Shown here: piece after piece, positions 25,780 to 34,594 of the stretch
Position numbering within the stretch: the first letter of the stretch is position 1
How the letters are laid out: the number at the start of each line of letters is the position of its first letter
Assembly (NCBI GenBank): GCA_964236465.1
Contig: CAXSBZ010000017.1
Span: forward strand, 6,735-70,734
Origin: Mucilaginibacter_A sp964236465
Lineage (GTDB): Bacteria; Bacteroidota; Bacteroidia; Sphingobacteriales; Sphingobacteriaceae
Length of the DNA: 64,000 bases
Direction of reading: 5' to 3'
Notes under the pieces: model-generated
What the model was told of the DNA's origin: nothing
The model's input: only the letters and a program-made list of their open reading frames with translations
Database searches by the model: none
Position numbers and translations under genes: made by a program

Positions 25780-26940
25780 CTAAAATTTTATAGTAGGAGT
25801 TGATTCAAATATTTCTTTTACTTTTTCATACACCTCTTTAACAGTAATACTTTTCATATAAAATATAGGATCATGATTTTTTCCTAACTCATCTAAATGT
25901 GAAATAATTTTAATTGTATTTTTATTATAAGGTTTTACTATCTCCGGATCTGCTTTTCCAAATATTACTACTGTTGGAATTCCAAATGCTGAAGAAACAT
26001 GGCCGGCACCACTATCGTTAGAAATCAAAATATCACTGCAATTTATTAAAGTTATATAGTCTTTTAACTTCTCATTAATTATATGATACTTAATTTGAGC
26101 GTTTTTAAGTAAGTTCTCAAGTATGTTAATTGTTGAAGCTTCATTTGGACCTTCAAAAACAACAAATTGACAGTTTGAATAATCTTTAAAAATACACTCC
26201 ATCAATTCAAAATATTTTATTTCATCCCATTTTCGATGTGCCATACTTGCACCAGGGTGAATTCCTATTGTAAGTTCGTTGCCTATATTGTGATCTGCCT
26301 TATATGCTTTTAATTTTTTTTGTTCCGCAGAAGTAAGTTCTAAAACAGGAAATTTATTAACTGCTTGTACCTTACAACCTATTTGCTCAACAAAATATAA
26401 CCATTCATCTATATAATGTTTGTAAGTTGTATTTTCTTTAACAACATCTGTTAACATATACTCTCCTCCAGTGTAATTAAAACTAATTTTTCTATTAGAA
26501 TTAATGAAGTTCATAAAAAAAATGTTTCTCCAATCTCCACGTAAGTCCAAAGACAAATCGTATTTAACTTTATTTATTGTACCTATTTTAGTAACAAAAA
26601 AATCAAATAAGTTTTTTAAACTATAACTTTTGCTAATCCATGGGCAATCAACAACAATAAAGTAGTCTACTATATTTTGATCTTGTAATATTACCTTGGC
26701 TACATGTGTACAAACAAGTGTTATCTTGGCTTCTTTATAAGTTTGTTTAAGTGTTTTTAATACTGGAATACTCATTATAGTATCACCAATCATAAAAAAA
26801 CCAATCACTAATATTTCCTTAAAATCATTCTGGGTTATAGGTAAATAAGAATGTTTATTTTTTGAATTGAAATAAAGAAGCTTAAAAGTACGATCAATTA
26901 TTTTAAGTGTACTTATTTTACTGGAGTTGAAGTTATTCAT
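25780..26940 (-). CDS. Glycosyltransferase family 9 (heptosyltransferase-like)
   Basis: The 386-residue GT-B enzyme has GDTIMSIPVLKTLKQTYKEA near residue 52, LDLRGDWRNIFFM near 125, IGIHPGAS followed by RKWD near 228, and the donor-binding SNDSGAGHVSSAFGIPTVV near 315. These are landmarks of ADP-heptose:LPS heptosyltransferases. The hldA-gmhA pair 3 kb away supplies the matching donor, which supports a heptose-transfer role, though some GT9 members use other sugars. It is AT-rich like the rest of this stretch, with the repeat pair at 25719 after its stop. Confidence 0.83.
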   Translation of the reverse strand: MNNFNSSKISTLKIIDRTFKLLYFNSKNKHSYLPITQNDFKEILVIGFFMIGDTIMSIPVLKTLKQTYKEAKITLVCTHVAKVILQDQNIVDYFIVVDCPWISKSYSLKNLFDFFVTKIGTINKVKYDLSLDLRGDWRNIFFMNFINSNRKISFNYTGGEYMLTDVVKENTTYKHYIDEWLYFVEQIGCKVQAVNKFPVLELTSAEQKKLKAYKADHNIGNELTIGIHPGASMAHRKWDEIKYFELMECIFKDYSNCQFVVFEGPNEASTINILENLLKNAQIKYHIINEKLKDYITLINCSDILISNDSGAGHVSSAFGIPTVVIFGKADPEIVKPYNKNTIKIISHLDELGKNHDPIFYMKSITVKEVYEKVKEIFESTPTIKF

Positions 26941-27054
26941 ATCAATTCCCTTCTAGTCTTATTTGCTTCTTTTTAATCCAGCCTAAAAATTTTGCATTAG
27001 TCCAAATCGCAATGTATATTAACATTTTTTAAATGTATTTAGTAAGTAACTATT

Positions 27055-28533
27055 TTATGGATTAATAACAACATTATTAACATAAGTATTCGATTTTATA
27101 GTGTTCGTATTAATTTGCTTTCCGTTAAGCTTAATATCCTCAAAGGTTATATTCTGTACTTGATGCTGAGAATCAACACCTGTTAACTCAATATTTAAAG
27201 GTTTGCCTATTGCCTTAATGTGTTTAAAAGTTATATTTTTAATATGGCCAAAGTCTTTATCGCGCGACCAGTTAGCTTTACCTATCCATAATGAAATAAG
27301 CTTATGCGCTTCTTCTATACGGATATTTTCAAAATATACATGGTTTACAAGAGCCGAATCAGTTTGATAAACCCGCAAAGTCCATTCAATTCCTTTATCA
27401 TGAATAACATCACAATTTGTAAAATGGATATTATCAACAGGATCACTAATTTCGGCACCAATACTTAAAGCATGTGCTAATTGGTTCCATAACACACATC
27501 CAGATACGGTGATATTTTTAGCACTACCTTGTCCGTTGTTTGTTTTAATTACAACTAAATCATCATTAGTTCTGATAAAACAATTTTTTACAACAACATT
27601 GGTACTACTAACAATGTCAATTCCATCAGAGTTTGGTCTATAACCTAAAATTTTAATATTAGAAATAGAAACTGTGTCAGATTGGCTAATGGGAATAGTC
27701 CATATACTTGGATCTCGTAAAATTATACCTTCAATCTTAATATTAGAACCGCGTAACAATACAAGGTTTTTAGAATGAGTAGAGCAATTACTTCCATCAA
27801 GTATTCCACGTCCTCTAAAGGTTATATTTTTGCCTGCTAAAATAAAAGTATATTCATTTTCGTATTTTTTGAGGCCTTCACTACTAATTTTAAATGCTTC
27901 ATGCGGATCAATTACTGCACGTACTATTCCTCCTCCAGCAATATAAACTGTTTTATTATCGCCTACTTTCAAAAAATTCACTTCATGTATCCCAGGGCCA
28001 TAATATATTACATTAGGGTCATTAGGTTTAGGTTTATTAGTTTCAATAGGATTAGCAAAAATATGCAAAGACTTTACGTATTCACCATTAATTTCTACAG
28101 TTAAATTTTGTGGTTTTGCTATATTAAATATTATGGTGTGCCCTTTAATAATAGGTTTAATACCAGCAGATGCTGGTAGCACTTTTGCTGTAGTAATATT
28201 GTTGGGTATAATTACAGTTATTGTATTTACACCCTGCATATCAAAATAAGCAAATGCTGCAATATCAAAATAATCAGCTGCCAGCTTAACATTATTAAAA
28301 GCTTTTAAACGCTTTTCTTGGTCTTGAGGATTAACTTTAGCATTATATACTGGTAAAGTTTGATTCGATATTTTAACCTGGTAAAAGGTGTTCAGCTTTT
28401 CTTCTTTTGGAGCAGGGTAAACTACAACTATAGGCTTTAATTTCTCTCCATATAAAGCACAAGTAGTAAATTGTAGAATTATTAGAATTAAGAAGTTTAG
28501 TAGAATGTGTGATGATGTTTTAAGGTTTTTCAT
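27055..28533 (-). CDS. Exported glycoside hydrolase family 28-like beta-helix protein
   Basis: The 492-residue protein has an N-terminal signal peptide (hydrophobic SHILLNFLILIILQF, then ALYGEK), which points to the ATG at 28533. A longer frame from 28596 exists only because a dispersed-motif copy there reads as MLIKEAS. The body is a right-handed parallel beta-helix with NSDGIDIV, TNDDLVVIK, AHALSIGAE and LRVYQ, counterparts of the GH28 NTD, DD, GHG and RIK sites; the last two are divergent. GH28 enzymes cleave galacturonan-type glycans. Inside this biosynthetic locus it may trim or release the polymer. Confidence 0.75.
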   Translation of the reverse strand: MKNLKTSSHILLNFLILIILQFTTCALYGEKLKPIVVVYPAPKEEKLNTFYQVKISNQTLPVYNAKVNPQDQEKRLKAFNNVKLAADYFDIAAFAYFDMQGVNTITVIIPNNITTAKVLPASAGIKPIIKGHTIIFNIAKPQNLTVEINGEYVKSLHIFANPIETNKPKPNDPNVIYYGPGIHEVNFLKVGDNKTVYIAGGGIVRAVIDPHEAFKISSEGLKKYENEYTFILAGKNITFRGRGILDGSNCSTHSKNLVLLRGSNIKIEGIILRDPSIWTIPISQSDTVSISNIKILGYRPNSDGIDIVSSTNVVVKNCFIRTNDDLVVIKTNNGQGSAKNITVSGCVLWNQLAHALSIGAEISDPVDNIHFTNCDVIHDKGIEWTLRVYQTDSALVNHVYFENIRIEEAHKLISLWIGKANWSRDKDFGHIKNITFKHIKAIGKPLNIELTGVDSQHQVQNITFEDIKLNGKQINTNTIKSNTYVNNVVINP

Positions 28534-28577
28534 TCTATCATTTAAAGTCAGTTTAAACTTATTCAAGATGTTTTTTG

Positions 28578-28591
28578 ATGCTTCTTTTATC
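28578..28591 (-). repeat. Dispersed-motif copy upstream of the GH28-like gene
   Basis: ATGCTTCTTTTATC, with arm AACATAAATT. A degraded plus-strand partner (GCATAAAAAAAGTAT) lies at about 28658, 80 bases away. Confidence 0.65.
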
Positions 28592-28807
28592 AACATAAAT
28601 TATGAAAGGCGTTGTGCTTTTTTATAATTGTACAAGTTATAAAATCGAAATTTACAGGCATAAAAAAAGTATCAGGTTTTTTTAATTAAATTGAAAACAT
28701 ACTTTTAAAGATTCAATTTATTGTGGTAATGTATTTATCTTTTTTATTAAATGAAAAACCTGAATATTTTAAGCTTGTATAATTTGGGTTAATCAAGATT
28801 TATCCTG

Positions 28808-29632
28808 TCAGAATTGGTCAGAACTTATTTTGCTTTTAATTAACCAACTTTTGTATGGAAACAAATATGATAATAAAAAAGCTAACTGCATTTTTATCCT
28901 GATATATCTATAAGATCTTTTATCTGTTACATTAAAGTAAGGCATATTTGCAACTACATTAAAATAAAATTTTTTCTCTTCCATTCCGTTTTCCAAGGTT
29001 TCTATATGATGGGTGACCATCTTACCTTTTGGAAAAGAAAAGAATCTACCCGTTGGAGCATAAGGAAAACTTTTGATGTACTTGGGCAAATTAACTGGCA
29101 TGTTTTCTTTGATATATAAAAAACTGAGGTTTTTAGTCTTTAAATATTGCGCAACATAATACTCTGGCGTTTTTGTAAATGTAAATACATCAGTATGTGT
29201 TTTAACAAATGAAGTTTTAACAATGGCAAAATCTGTAGCAAGATTTAGTGTATAACTGAAAAATTGTGCACTTGCCCACACAGCATTTTGTGAATTAAGT
29301 TTTAATATATATTTGTTAATTAACTTATCACCATAAATCCAAGTGTCTGCTTCTAATATAATTGAGTAATTACAGTCATTGGGTATATGTACTAATCCTT
29401 CCAATAATAATTGAGAATTTCCAGAAAAATGACCAATATTATTTTCTATTTCAACAAGTAAATCAATTTTTTTTTTATAATTATCATCAATGGTGTAACC
29501 ATCTTTCTTCCCATTTGAAATTACTATTATGTAAAAATTATTACTTTTCCAGGTATCTCTTATAATATCTATACAATGCTTCAAATCATCTGTGCGATTA
29601 TATACTCTTATTAACACACAAATTCTATCCAT
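28808..29632 (-). CDS. Putative glycosyltransferase (GT2-like N-terminus)
   Basis: The 274-residue protein starts MDRICVLIRVYNRTDDLKHC, like the GT-A fold of family 2, and has a possible metal-binding ILEADTWIYGD near residue 95 in place of the DxD. The rest is unfamiliar, with many aromatic residues and a basic C-terminus. ATG 29632 is preferred over a TTG 6 bases upstream. The start lies inside the end of the polymerase gene (8-base overlap), so they are co-translated. A sugar transferase in the repeat-unit pathway is likely; the fold assignment is moderate. Confidence 0.6.
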   Translation of the reverse strand: MDRICVLIRVYNRTDDLKHCIDIIRDTWKSNNFYIIVISNGKKDGYTIDDNYKKKIDLLVEIENNIGHFSGNSQLLLEGLVHIPNDCNYSIILEADTWIYGDKLINKYILKLNSQNAVWASAQFFSYTLNLATDFAIVKTSFVKTHTDVFTFTKTPEYYVAQYLKTKNLSFLYIKENMPVNLPKYIKSFPYAPTGRFFSFPKGKMVTHHIETLENGMEEKKFYFNVVANMPYFNVTDKRSYRYIRIKMQLAFLLSYLFPYKSWLIKSKISSDQF

Positions 29633-30950
29633 TATCAATTAGTTGTTGTTTAGGTTGAAAAATAAAAAATAAATGAGCAATTACAGTAATTAATAATATT
29701 AAAGGAAAAATCAATATTATAATTTCAAGATTAGATATAACCATGGGTGGATCGGTTTCTATTGCTACAAAATTTGTATATAAAAGCACAAATAAAACTT
29801 GTCCTATTATATTTTTTTTTAATTTAAAATAATACACATTACGTATAAAACTTAAAATAAAACCTAATATATAGGAGAAAATTATACTACCATAAAAACC
29901 AAAGTACACATAGCCAAATACATTATGACGTGCATTAGGGCCTGCTGTTAAATCAGTATCTCCAAACATACGGTATAACTGCACACCTAATACAACTGGC
30001 TGTGCACTAAAAGGTATAATTCTAAAGATACTGAGGATGCTACCAAATAAAGCCAGAAATGAATTTGAACCACTTATACTTTCAATATTTGCATTTGGAT
30101 AAGAAAAATAATAAGTATCACCTGCTGCAACCAACCTAAATAAAAAAACACCTATTGCGTTTGAGTCATCTCCAACAAGTTTTGATTGTGCAACAATAGT
30201 TATAAACACAAATACAATACCTACCAATATCAATTGTATTTCTATCCGTTTTAAATTCGAAAATATTCTTTTCAAATTATACCCATTCAATATCAAGTAG
30301 CAAAACAAAATTAAACCAATTGACATAAATTCACCCTTGCTTGCAGAAAGTATAGTAAATATTAAAATCAGTAAACCGAAAAAATATTTATAAATCAGTA
30401 AAAAATAAGATGTACTTTTTTTAAGTAAAAAATGTATAAGTAAAAATATACTAACAGGCTTTATTACATCTAGAAAATGTCCTAATATTCCCCAACCACC
30501 ACTGTTACTATATATATCTATATGTGTGCCTAAAAGTAAAGGTATTCCTACAACAATGTAACTTATTAATTGAATTGATATATATAGAAAGGAGGTTATT
30601 ATAAAAAATATTTTAACCAGCAATTCCTCATTCTGAAATTTTATTATTTTTTGTTTTTCTATAATCTGAGGAATTGTTAGACTTTTAAATGAAAATAATC
30701 CAATCCAAAAAGCTACTTGCGTAAATAAATAACTTACTAAGTATTTAAGTAATATACTTTGCGTAAAATACAGAAAGAGAACAACAGAAAACCCAAAACA
30801 TGAAAAAACTGTTGAAAAAATCAAAGGATCAAGAATAGATATATATAGCTTTTTAAATAAAAAAAAATATAAAATTATTGTAATAAATAATATTATACCA
30901 TACAAAACAATATTATCATTTAGTAATAGCCCGAAACTAAACCAATCCAT
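29625..30950 (-). CDS. wzy: Wzy-like O-antigen/capsule repeat-unit polymerase
   Basis: The 441-residue protein has about 11-12 hydrophobic transmembrane segments and one large polar loop at about 285-345 (PNANIESISGSNSF through GPNARHNVFGYVYFGF), the layout of Wzy polymerases. These join undecaprenyl-linked repeat units on the periplasmic face of the inner membrane. Wzy sequences diverge strongly, so the call rests on topology and context between wzx, glycosyltransferases and wzz. Base composition is among the most AT-rich in the window. Confidence 0.75.
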   Translation of the reverse strand: MDWFSFGLLLNDNIVLYGIILFITIILYFFLFKKLYISILDPLIFSTVFSCFGFSVVLFLYFTQSILLKYLVSYLFTQVAFWIGLFSFKSLTIPQIIEKQKIIKFQNEELLVKIFFIITSFLYISIQLISYIVVGIPLLLGTHIDIYSNSGGWGILGHFLDVIKPVSIFLLIHFLLKKSTSYFLLIYKYFFGLLILIFTILSASKGEFMSIGLILFCYLILNGYNLKRIFSNLKRIEIQLILVGIVFVFITIVAQSKLVGDDSNAIGVFLFRLVAAGDTYYFSYPNANIESISGSNSFLALFGSILSIFRIIPFSAQPVVLGVQLYRMFGDTDLTAGPNARHNVFGYVYFGFYGSIIFSYILGFILSFIRNVYYFKLKKNIIGQVLFVLLYTNFVAIETDPPMVISNLEIIILIFPLILLITVIAHLFFIFQPKQQLIDNG

Positions 30951-30962
30951 TTTATATAATTA

Positions 30963-31670
30963 TCAATGCTTTAAAATTCTTGCCAACATCCTGCGTGAGT
31001 AGGCATAACAGAAAACTATAAAAGGGAAATTTGCTTGAATTATTTTAATCTTATTTTTGAAAAACTCTTTATCAATATTATTAGTTACAGAAAAACCATC
31101 TCCATTATATATACTAATTAATATTGGTATATATACAAAACTATAATCCTTGTCACCGTAAATTCTCATATTCAAATCATGATCGGCCAAGGTTCTATAT
31201 TTTGTTTCATACTTGTATTTTCTTAAAACACTAATTGGATAAAAAATTGCCTGATGACAAATATTGGTTACGGCAAGCTTAAAGGGTGAAAACTTTCCAT
31301 TATAAATTTTGTGTGTATCCTTCCTGTAAACATCTCCATAATAAACTGTATTAGAAGATTTTAATTTATTTGAAACTTGATCTAACACATTGAGTATTAT
31401 ATCACCAGCCCCTAAAAAGTATACCCAATTTCCCTTAACAGCAGCTATACCCTTATTCATAGCATCATAAATACCATTATCCGGTTCACTTATCCAATAA
31501 TTAATATAATGCTCATATTTTTTTATGATATTAACTGTACCATCTGCTGATCCTCCATCAATAATAATCAAATCAATATTTGTATAGTTTTGATTTGCTA
31601 CTGCCACGATTGTTTCTTCTAAAAAATCAACAGCATTAAATACTACTATAATTATACTTATTAATGGCAT
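30963..31670 (-). CDS. Glycosyltransferase family 2
   Basis: The 235-residue GT-A enzyme has PLISIIIVVFNAVDFLEET, NIDLIIIDGGSADGT, and SEPDNGIYDAMNKGIAAVKG followed by GNWVYFLGAGD. The SEPDxGIYDAMNKG signature is typical of the WcaA/colanic-acid subgroup of GT2. It probably adds one sugar to the lipid-linked repeat unit at the cytoplasmic face. It is 12 bases upstream of wzy on the minus strand. Confidence 0.85.
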   Translation of the reverse strand: MPLISIIIVVFNAVDFLEETIVAVANQNYTNIDLIIIDGGSADGTVNIIKKYEHYINYWISEPDNGIYDAMNKGIAAVKGNWVYFLGAGDIILNVLDQVSNKLKSSNTVYYGDVYRKDTHKIYNGKFSPFKLAVTNICHQAIFYPISVLRKYKYETKYRTLADHDLNMRIYGDKDYSFVYIPILISIYNGDGFSVTNNIDKEFFKNKIKIIQANFPFIVFCYAYSRRMLARILKH

Positions 31671-31822
31671 AAACTATACTTATCAAATAACCTTTTTCAT
31701 TAACATCAAGATGTACTTATAATCTATTATCTGTTGTAACTAATTTATCTTTGAAATAAATCTTATTCTATCACAACTATTTTATTCTACAAATGCTACA
31801 AGAGTATAGTTCCTGCATTTTT

Positions 31823-33265
31823 TTAATCATTAGAATTAACAACCTTCCGCTTAAATATTGAGCCTTTAATATAGCTTAATAAAAGCTCATTCTTAAATAC
31901 AAACAGATTAACAATTGCATATATTAAGGAACAAAGTAGGAATGAAGTAGCAATGATAGCTATAGAATTTGTAATGATTGACCTTAATCCAATTACGATA
32001 GGTATGAATAATAGTGATACCAGAATTGAATTTATAACTACTTTTCCACTTAAATTTATTTCAAAATTCTTTCTTACAAAATAAAAGAACATTAAGGCTA
32101 CAATTAATTCTGTTAAAGTATTTGAAATTGCACCTCCTATTTCTTTTAATGGAGGTACCAATAATATATTTCCAAGTAGAGATACAAACATTCCTACAAC
32201 TACAGAAATTAGCATTTCTTTTTCTTTTCCTGCCGTTATCAATATTTGTACACCGAATAAATTTCCCATTCCTATTAAAAAGGGTAAAAAAGATAAAATT
32301 TGCATGGGTAATACAGCACGGTGAAAATCCGGACCAGAAAATACATAAACCATTTCAGGTGCCAAAACAAGTAAACCAAAAGATATAGGAATGGAAATAA
32401 TAATTATAAACTCAAACGATAGCTTAATTATTTGATTAAACTGTTGTTGGTTACTAATATATGATCTTGATATTTGTGGAATTAAAGCACCACCAATTGA
32501 TGTTACTAATGGAAGAGTGATTTTTGATATTTTAACACCTGCTGTATAAAAACCTACAGACTTTTCATCTGCTAACAAACCAAGTAAAACTGTATCAAAT
32601 AAAGCATACATAGCCATACTTAAAGTTGATGCAAGTAGATATATCAATGGTTTGATATGCCTTTTTACATTTAAGTCTTTAGTTTGAAAAGTTATTGATC
32701 TGCTTAATATTAACATATTTAGCAAATTATTTCCTAAAAATGAGAATACATTAATCATCATGTAAATAAACAAATCATCTTTGTTTTTTACCAATGCGTA
32801 AAGTAAAACTAAGGATATTGATTTTACAACTATGGATCTAATAGCAATTGTTTTAAACTGCTCCAAACCTTGATAATACCAATCTACAGAGCAAAATCCT
32901 AAAAGGATTAAAGAAGATGCAGTTAAATAGTATTTAAAGTCTACATTAAACCTGTTAACGCTTACAGTTATTACTATAAAAATTACAGTAAATAACAAAC
33001 TTGTTATTATGTATATATATAGTAATTCTGAAAACGTTTTTGAAAGCTTGTTTTTGTCATTTTTAACTTTTGCAATTTCCCTGATCCCGTAAAATGGTAA
33101 ACCTAATGCTGCTATTAGTGCAAAATATTGTGCAAAATTAGAAACAAATTGTATTTTGCCAATACCTGAAGGACCTAATATTCGAGCCGCATACGGGAAA
33201 CTTAATACAGGAAATAAAATATTAAATACAGTTATGATTAGATTATAAATATAATTTCTTTTCAA
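31823..33265 (-). CDS. wzx: Wzx-like oligosaccharide flippase
   Basis: The 480-residue MOP/MATE-superfamily membrane protein has about 14 transmembrane segments. The start, YNLIITVFNILFPVLSFPYA, and the GPSGIGKIQF segment are hallmarks of Wzx. It flips undecaprenyl-linked repeat units to the periplasm for Wzy. The reading frame starts with TTG at 33265 and no in-frame ATG is nearby. It lies downstream of the palindromic element that separates it from wzz. Confidence 0.86.
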   Translation of the reverse strand: MKRNYIYNLIITVFNILFPVLSFPYAARILGPSGIGKIQFVSNFAQYFALIAALGLPFYGIREIAKVKNDKNKLSKTFSELLYIYIITSLLFTVIFIVITVSVNRFNVDFKYYLTASSLILLGFCSVDWYYQGLEQFKTIAIRSIVVKSISLVLLYALVKNKDDLFIYMMINVFSFLGNNLLNMLILSRSITFQTKDLNVKRHIKPLIYLLASTLSMAMYALFDTVLLGLLADEKSVGFYTAGVKISKITLPLVTSIGGALIPQISRSYISNQQQFNQIIKLSFEFIIIISIPISFGLLVLAPEMVYVFSGPDFHRAVLPMQILSFLPFLIGMGNLFGVQILITAGKEKEMLISVVVGMFVSLLGNILLVPPLKEIGGAISNTLTELIVALMFFYFVRKNFEINLSGKVVINSILVSLLFIPIVIGLRSIITNSIAIIATSFLLCSLIYAIVNLFVFKNELLLSYIKGSIFKRKVVNSND

Positions 33266-33338
33266 TATATTAAGCTGACAGATTTATATTTTTGATACTA
33301 TGATTTCAATGTACTTGCTTTTAAAGTGTTTTATCAAG

Positions 33339-33496
33339 AGCTTGTTTAAATTTATGTCATAAGATTCATAGTGCTTCTTTTATGCCTATAAATTCTTTGT
33401 TCAGATATTACATCAATGCAAAAAGAAAATTAAACCAATGATTTTTATGTGGTAAAAGAAGCATAGAGATCAAGTTAAATAAAATTGAAACAACTT
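33339..33496. repeat. Palindromic element with paired motif copies, abutting the wzz stop
   Basis: The outer arm AGCTTGTTTAAATTT (33339-33353) matches the left arm of the element at 21041 at 13 of 15 positions and is partly complementary to AAATTGAAACAACTT (33482-33496). Motif copies GTGCTTCTTTTATG (33371-33384) and GGTAAAAGAAGCAT (33451-33464) are inverted with starts 80 bases apart. The element ends exactly at the wzz stop codon. Confidence 0.75.
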
Positions 33497-34576
33497 CTAA
33501 GATACTGCAACACTTTTAAAAACTTTTTGTAAAAAGATCATAATAATTGAAAACACTCCACCGATAAGTAACCCTCCTATTATACCTGTAGTTTTACTAA
33601 TCCTATTTATAGCCAAAGGTAAAATAGGTTGATCAATTACTTGTATTAAAGGCGTTTCTTGTCGCAATGTTATTTTAGAAAGCTCAAGATTTTTTATAAT
33701 TTCTCCATATATAGCAGTGTTTGCCTGTACATCAATTTGTTTCCTTTGTGAAGGGACACGCAATGAAAGTAAAGATGGATTAGCATTTGGTGCTGCATCA
33801 ATTGCAGACGCTACTCCACTTATGGATAAATTTAAAACAGCTTTTACACTATCAGCTTGCTTTTGTAGCAACATTACATTTTGATAAGTCTTTTTTGTTT
33901 TAGTTTGCACATAAAAATCATTTACATTTTGAACAAGTTTATTTACAAATTCCTTTGCAAATAATTCATCTTTTGAAACAAGTTCAACATCAATAATTAT
34001 CAATTTTTTATCAGGTTTTTTTACTGATAAGTTTTTAGTGTTTATAGTTTCAACAATATCACTTATCAAACTATCCTGCTTACGATTAAATTTATCTGGA
34101 TCACCAACAAATGAAATGCTATCGATACCATCGCCTTTATGCCATTTGTCCCGCAACTTATTAAAAAATATATACCTTTCAATCAATGTTTGTTGTATTC
34201 CATTAAAAAAGCTTTTGCTTAACAAAGTTTTTTCAATCATTAATCTTGACTTGTACAGCTCTAAAATATTATCACCTTGAAATACGCCACTGCCGCTACT
34301 TGCTAAATCTATACCTGCAAGTGATGCTAAACCTGCATATTGACTTAAAGCACCTCCTTTACCATCTTCTAAAACAAAGGTACATACTGCTGAATAGGTA
34401 GGGCGTTTAAATATTGATACAGATAACCCTATTAGGCCTCCTAATAAAGTCATTGTCGTTATGATTTTCCATTTAGTTTTTAAATATTTTATAAAAGAAT
34501 TTAATTTAAAAATTAAATCTTTAAAAGAAACTTCTTCTGACTTTTCTAAACTATTTTCATCATCTGTAGTATCCAT
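33497..34576 (-). CDS. wzz: Wzz-like polysaccharide co-polymerase (chain-length determinant), no kinase domain
   Basis: The 359-residue protein has an N-terminal cytoplasmic segment, a first membrane helix near 36-54 (KIITTMTLLGGLIGLSVSIF), a long periplasmic part with coiled-coil stretches (QKQADSVKAVLNL), a Pro-rich segment (VIDQPILPLAI), and a second membrane helix near 330-350. This is the Wzz fold. No Walker motifs follow, so any tyrosine autokinase of a Wzc type would be separate. It is 18 bases after wza, in the same operon. Confidence 0.85.
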   Translation of the reverse strand: MDTTDDENSLEKSEEVSFKDLIFKLNSFIKYLKTKWKIITTMTLLGGLIGLSVSIFKRPTYSAVCTFVLEDGKGGALSQYAGLASLAGIDLASSGSGVFQGDNILELYKSRLMIEKTLLSKSFFNGIQQTLIERYIFFNKLRDKWHKGDGIDSISFVGDPDKFNRKQDSLISDIVETINTKNLSVKKPDKKLIIIDVELVSKDELFAKEFVNKLVQNVNDFYVQTKTKKTYQNVMLLQKQADSVKAVLNLSISGVASAIDAAPNANPSLLSLRVPSQRKQIDVQANTAIYGEIIKNLELSKITLRQETPLIQVIDQPILPLAINRISKTTGIIGGLLIGGVFSIIMIFLQKVFKSVAVS

Positions 34577-34594
34577 GTTTTACCAAATGAGTGT

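Noticed and set aside
28534..28596. Longer start for the GH28-like protein (MLIKEAS...)
   Set aside because: The extra codons come from a dispersed-motif copy; the signal peptide begins at the ATG at 28533.
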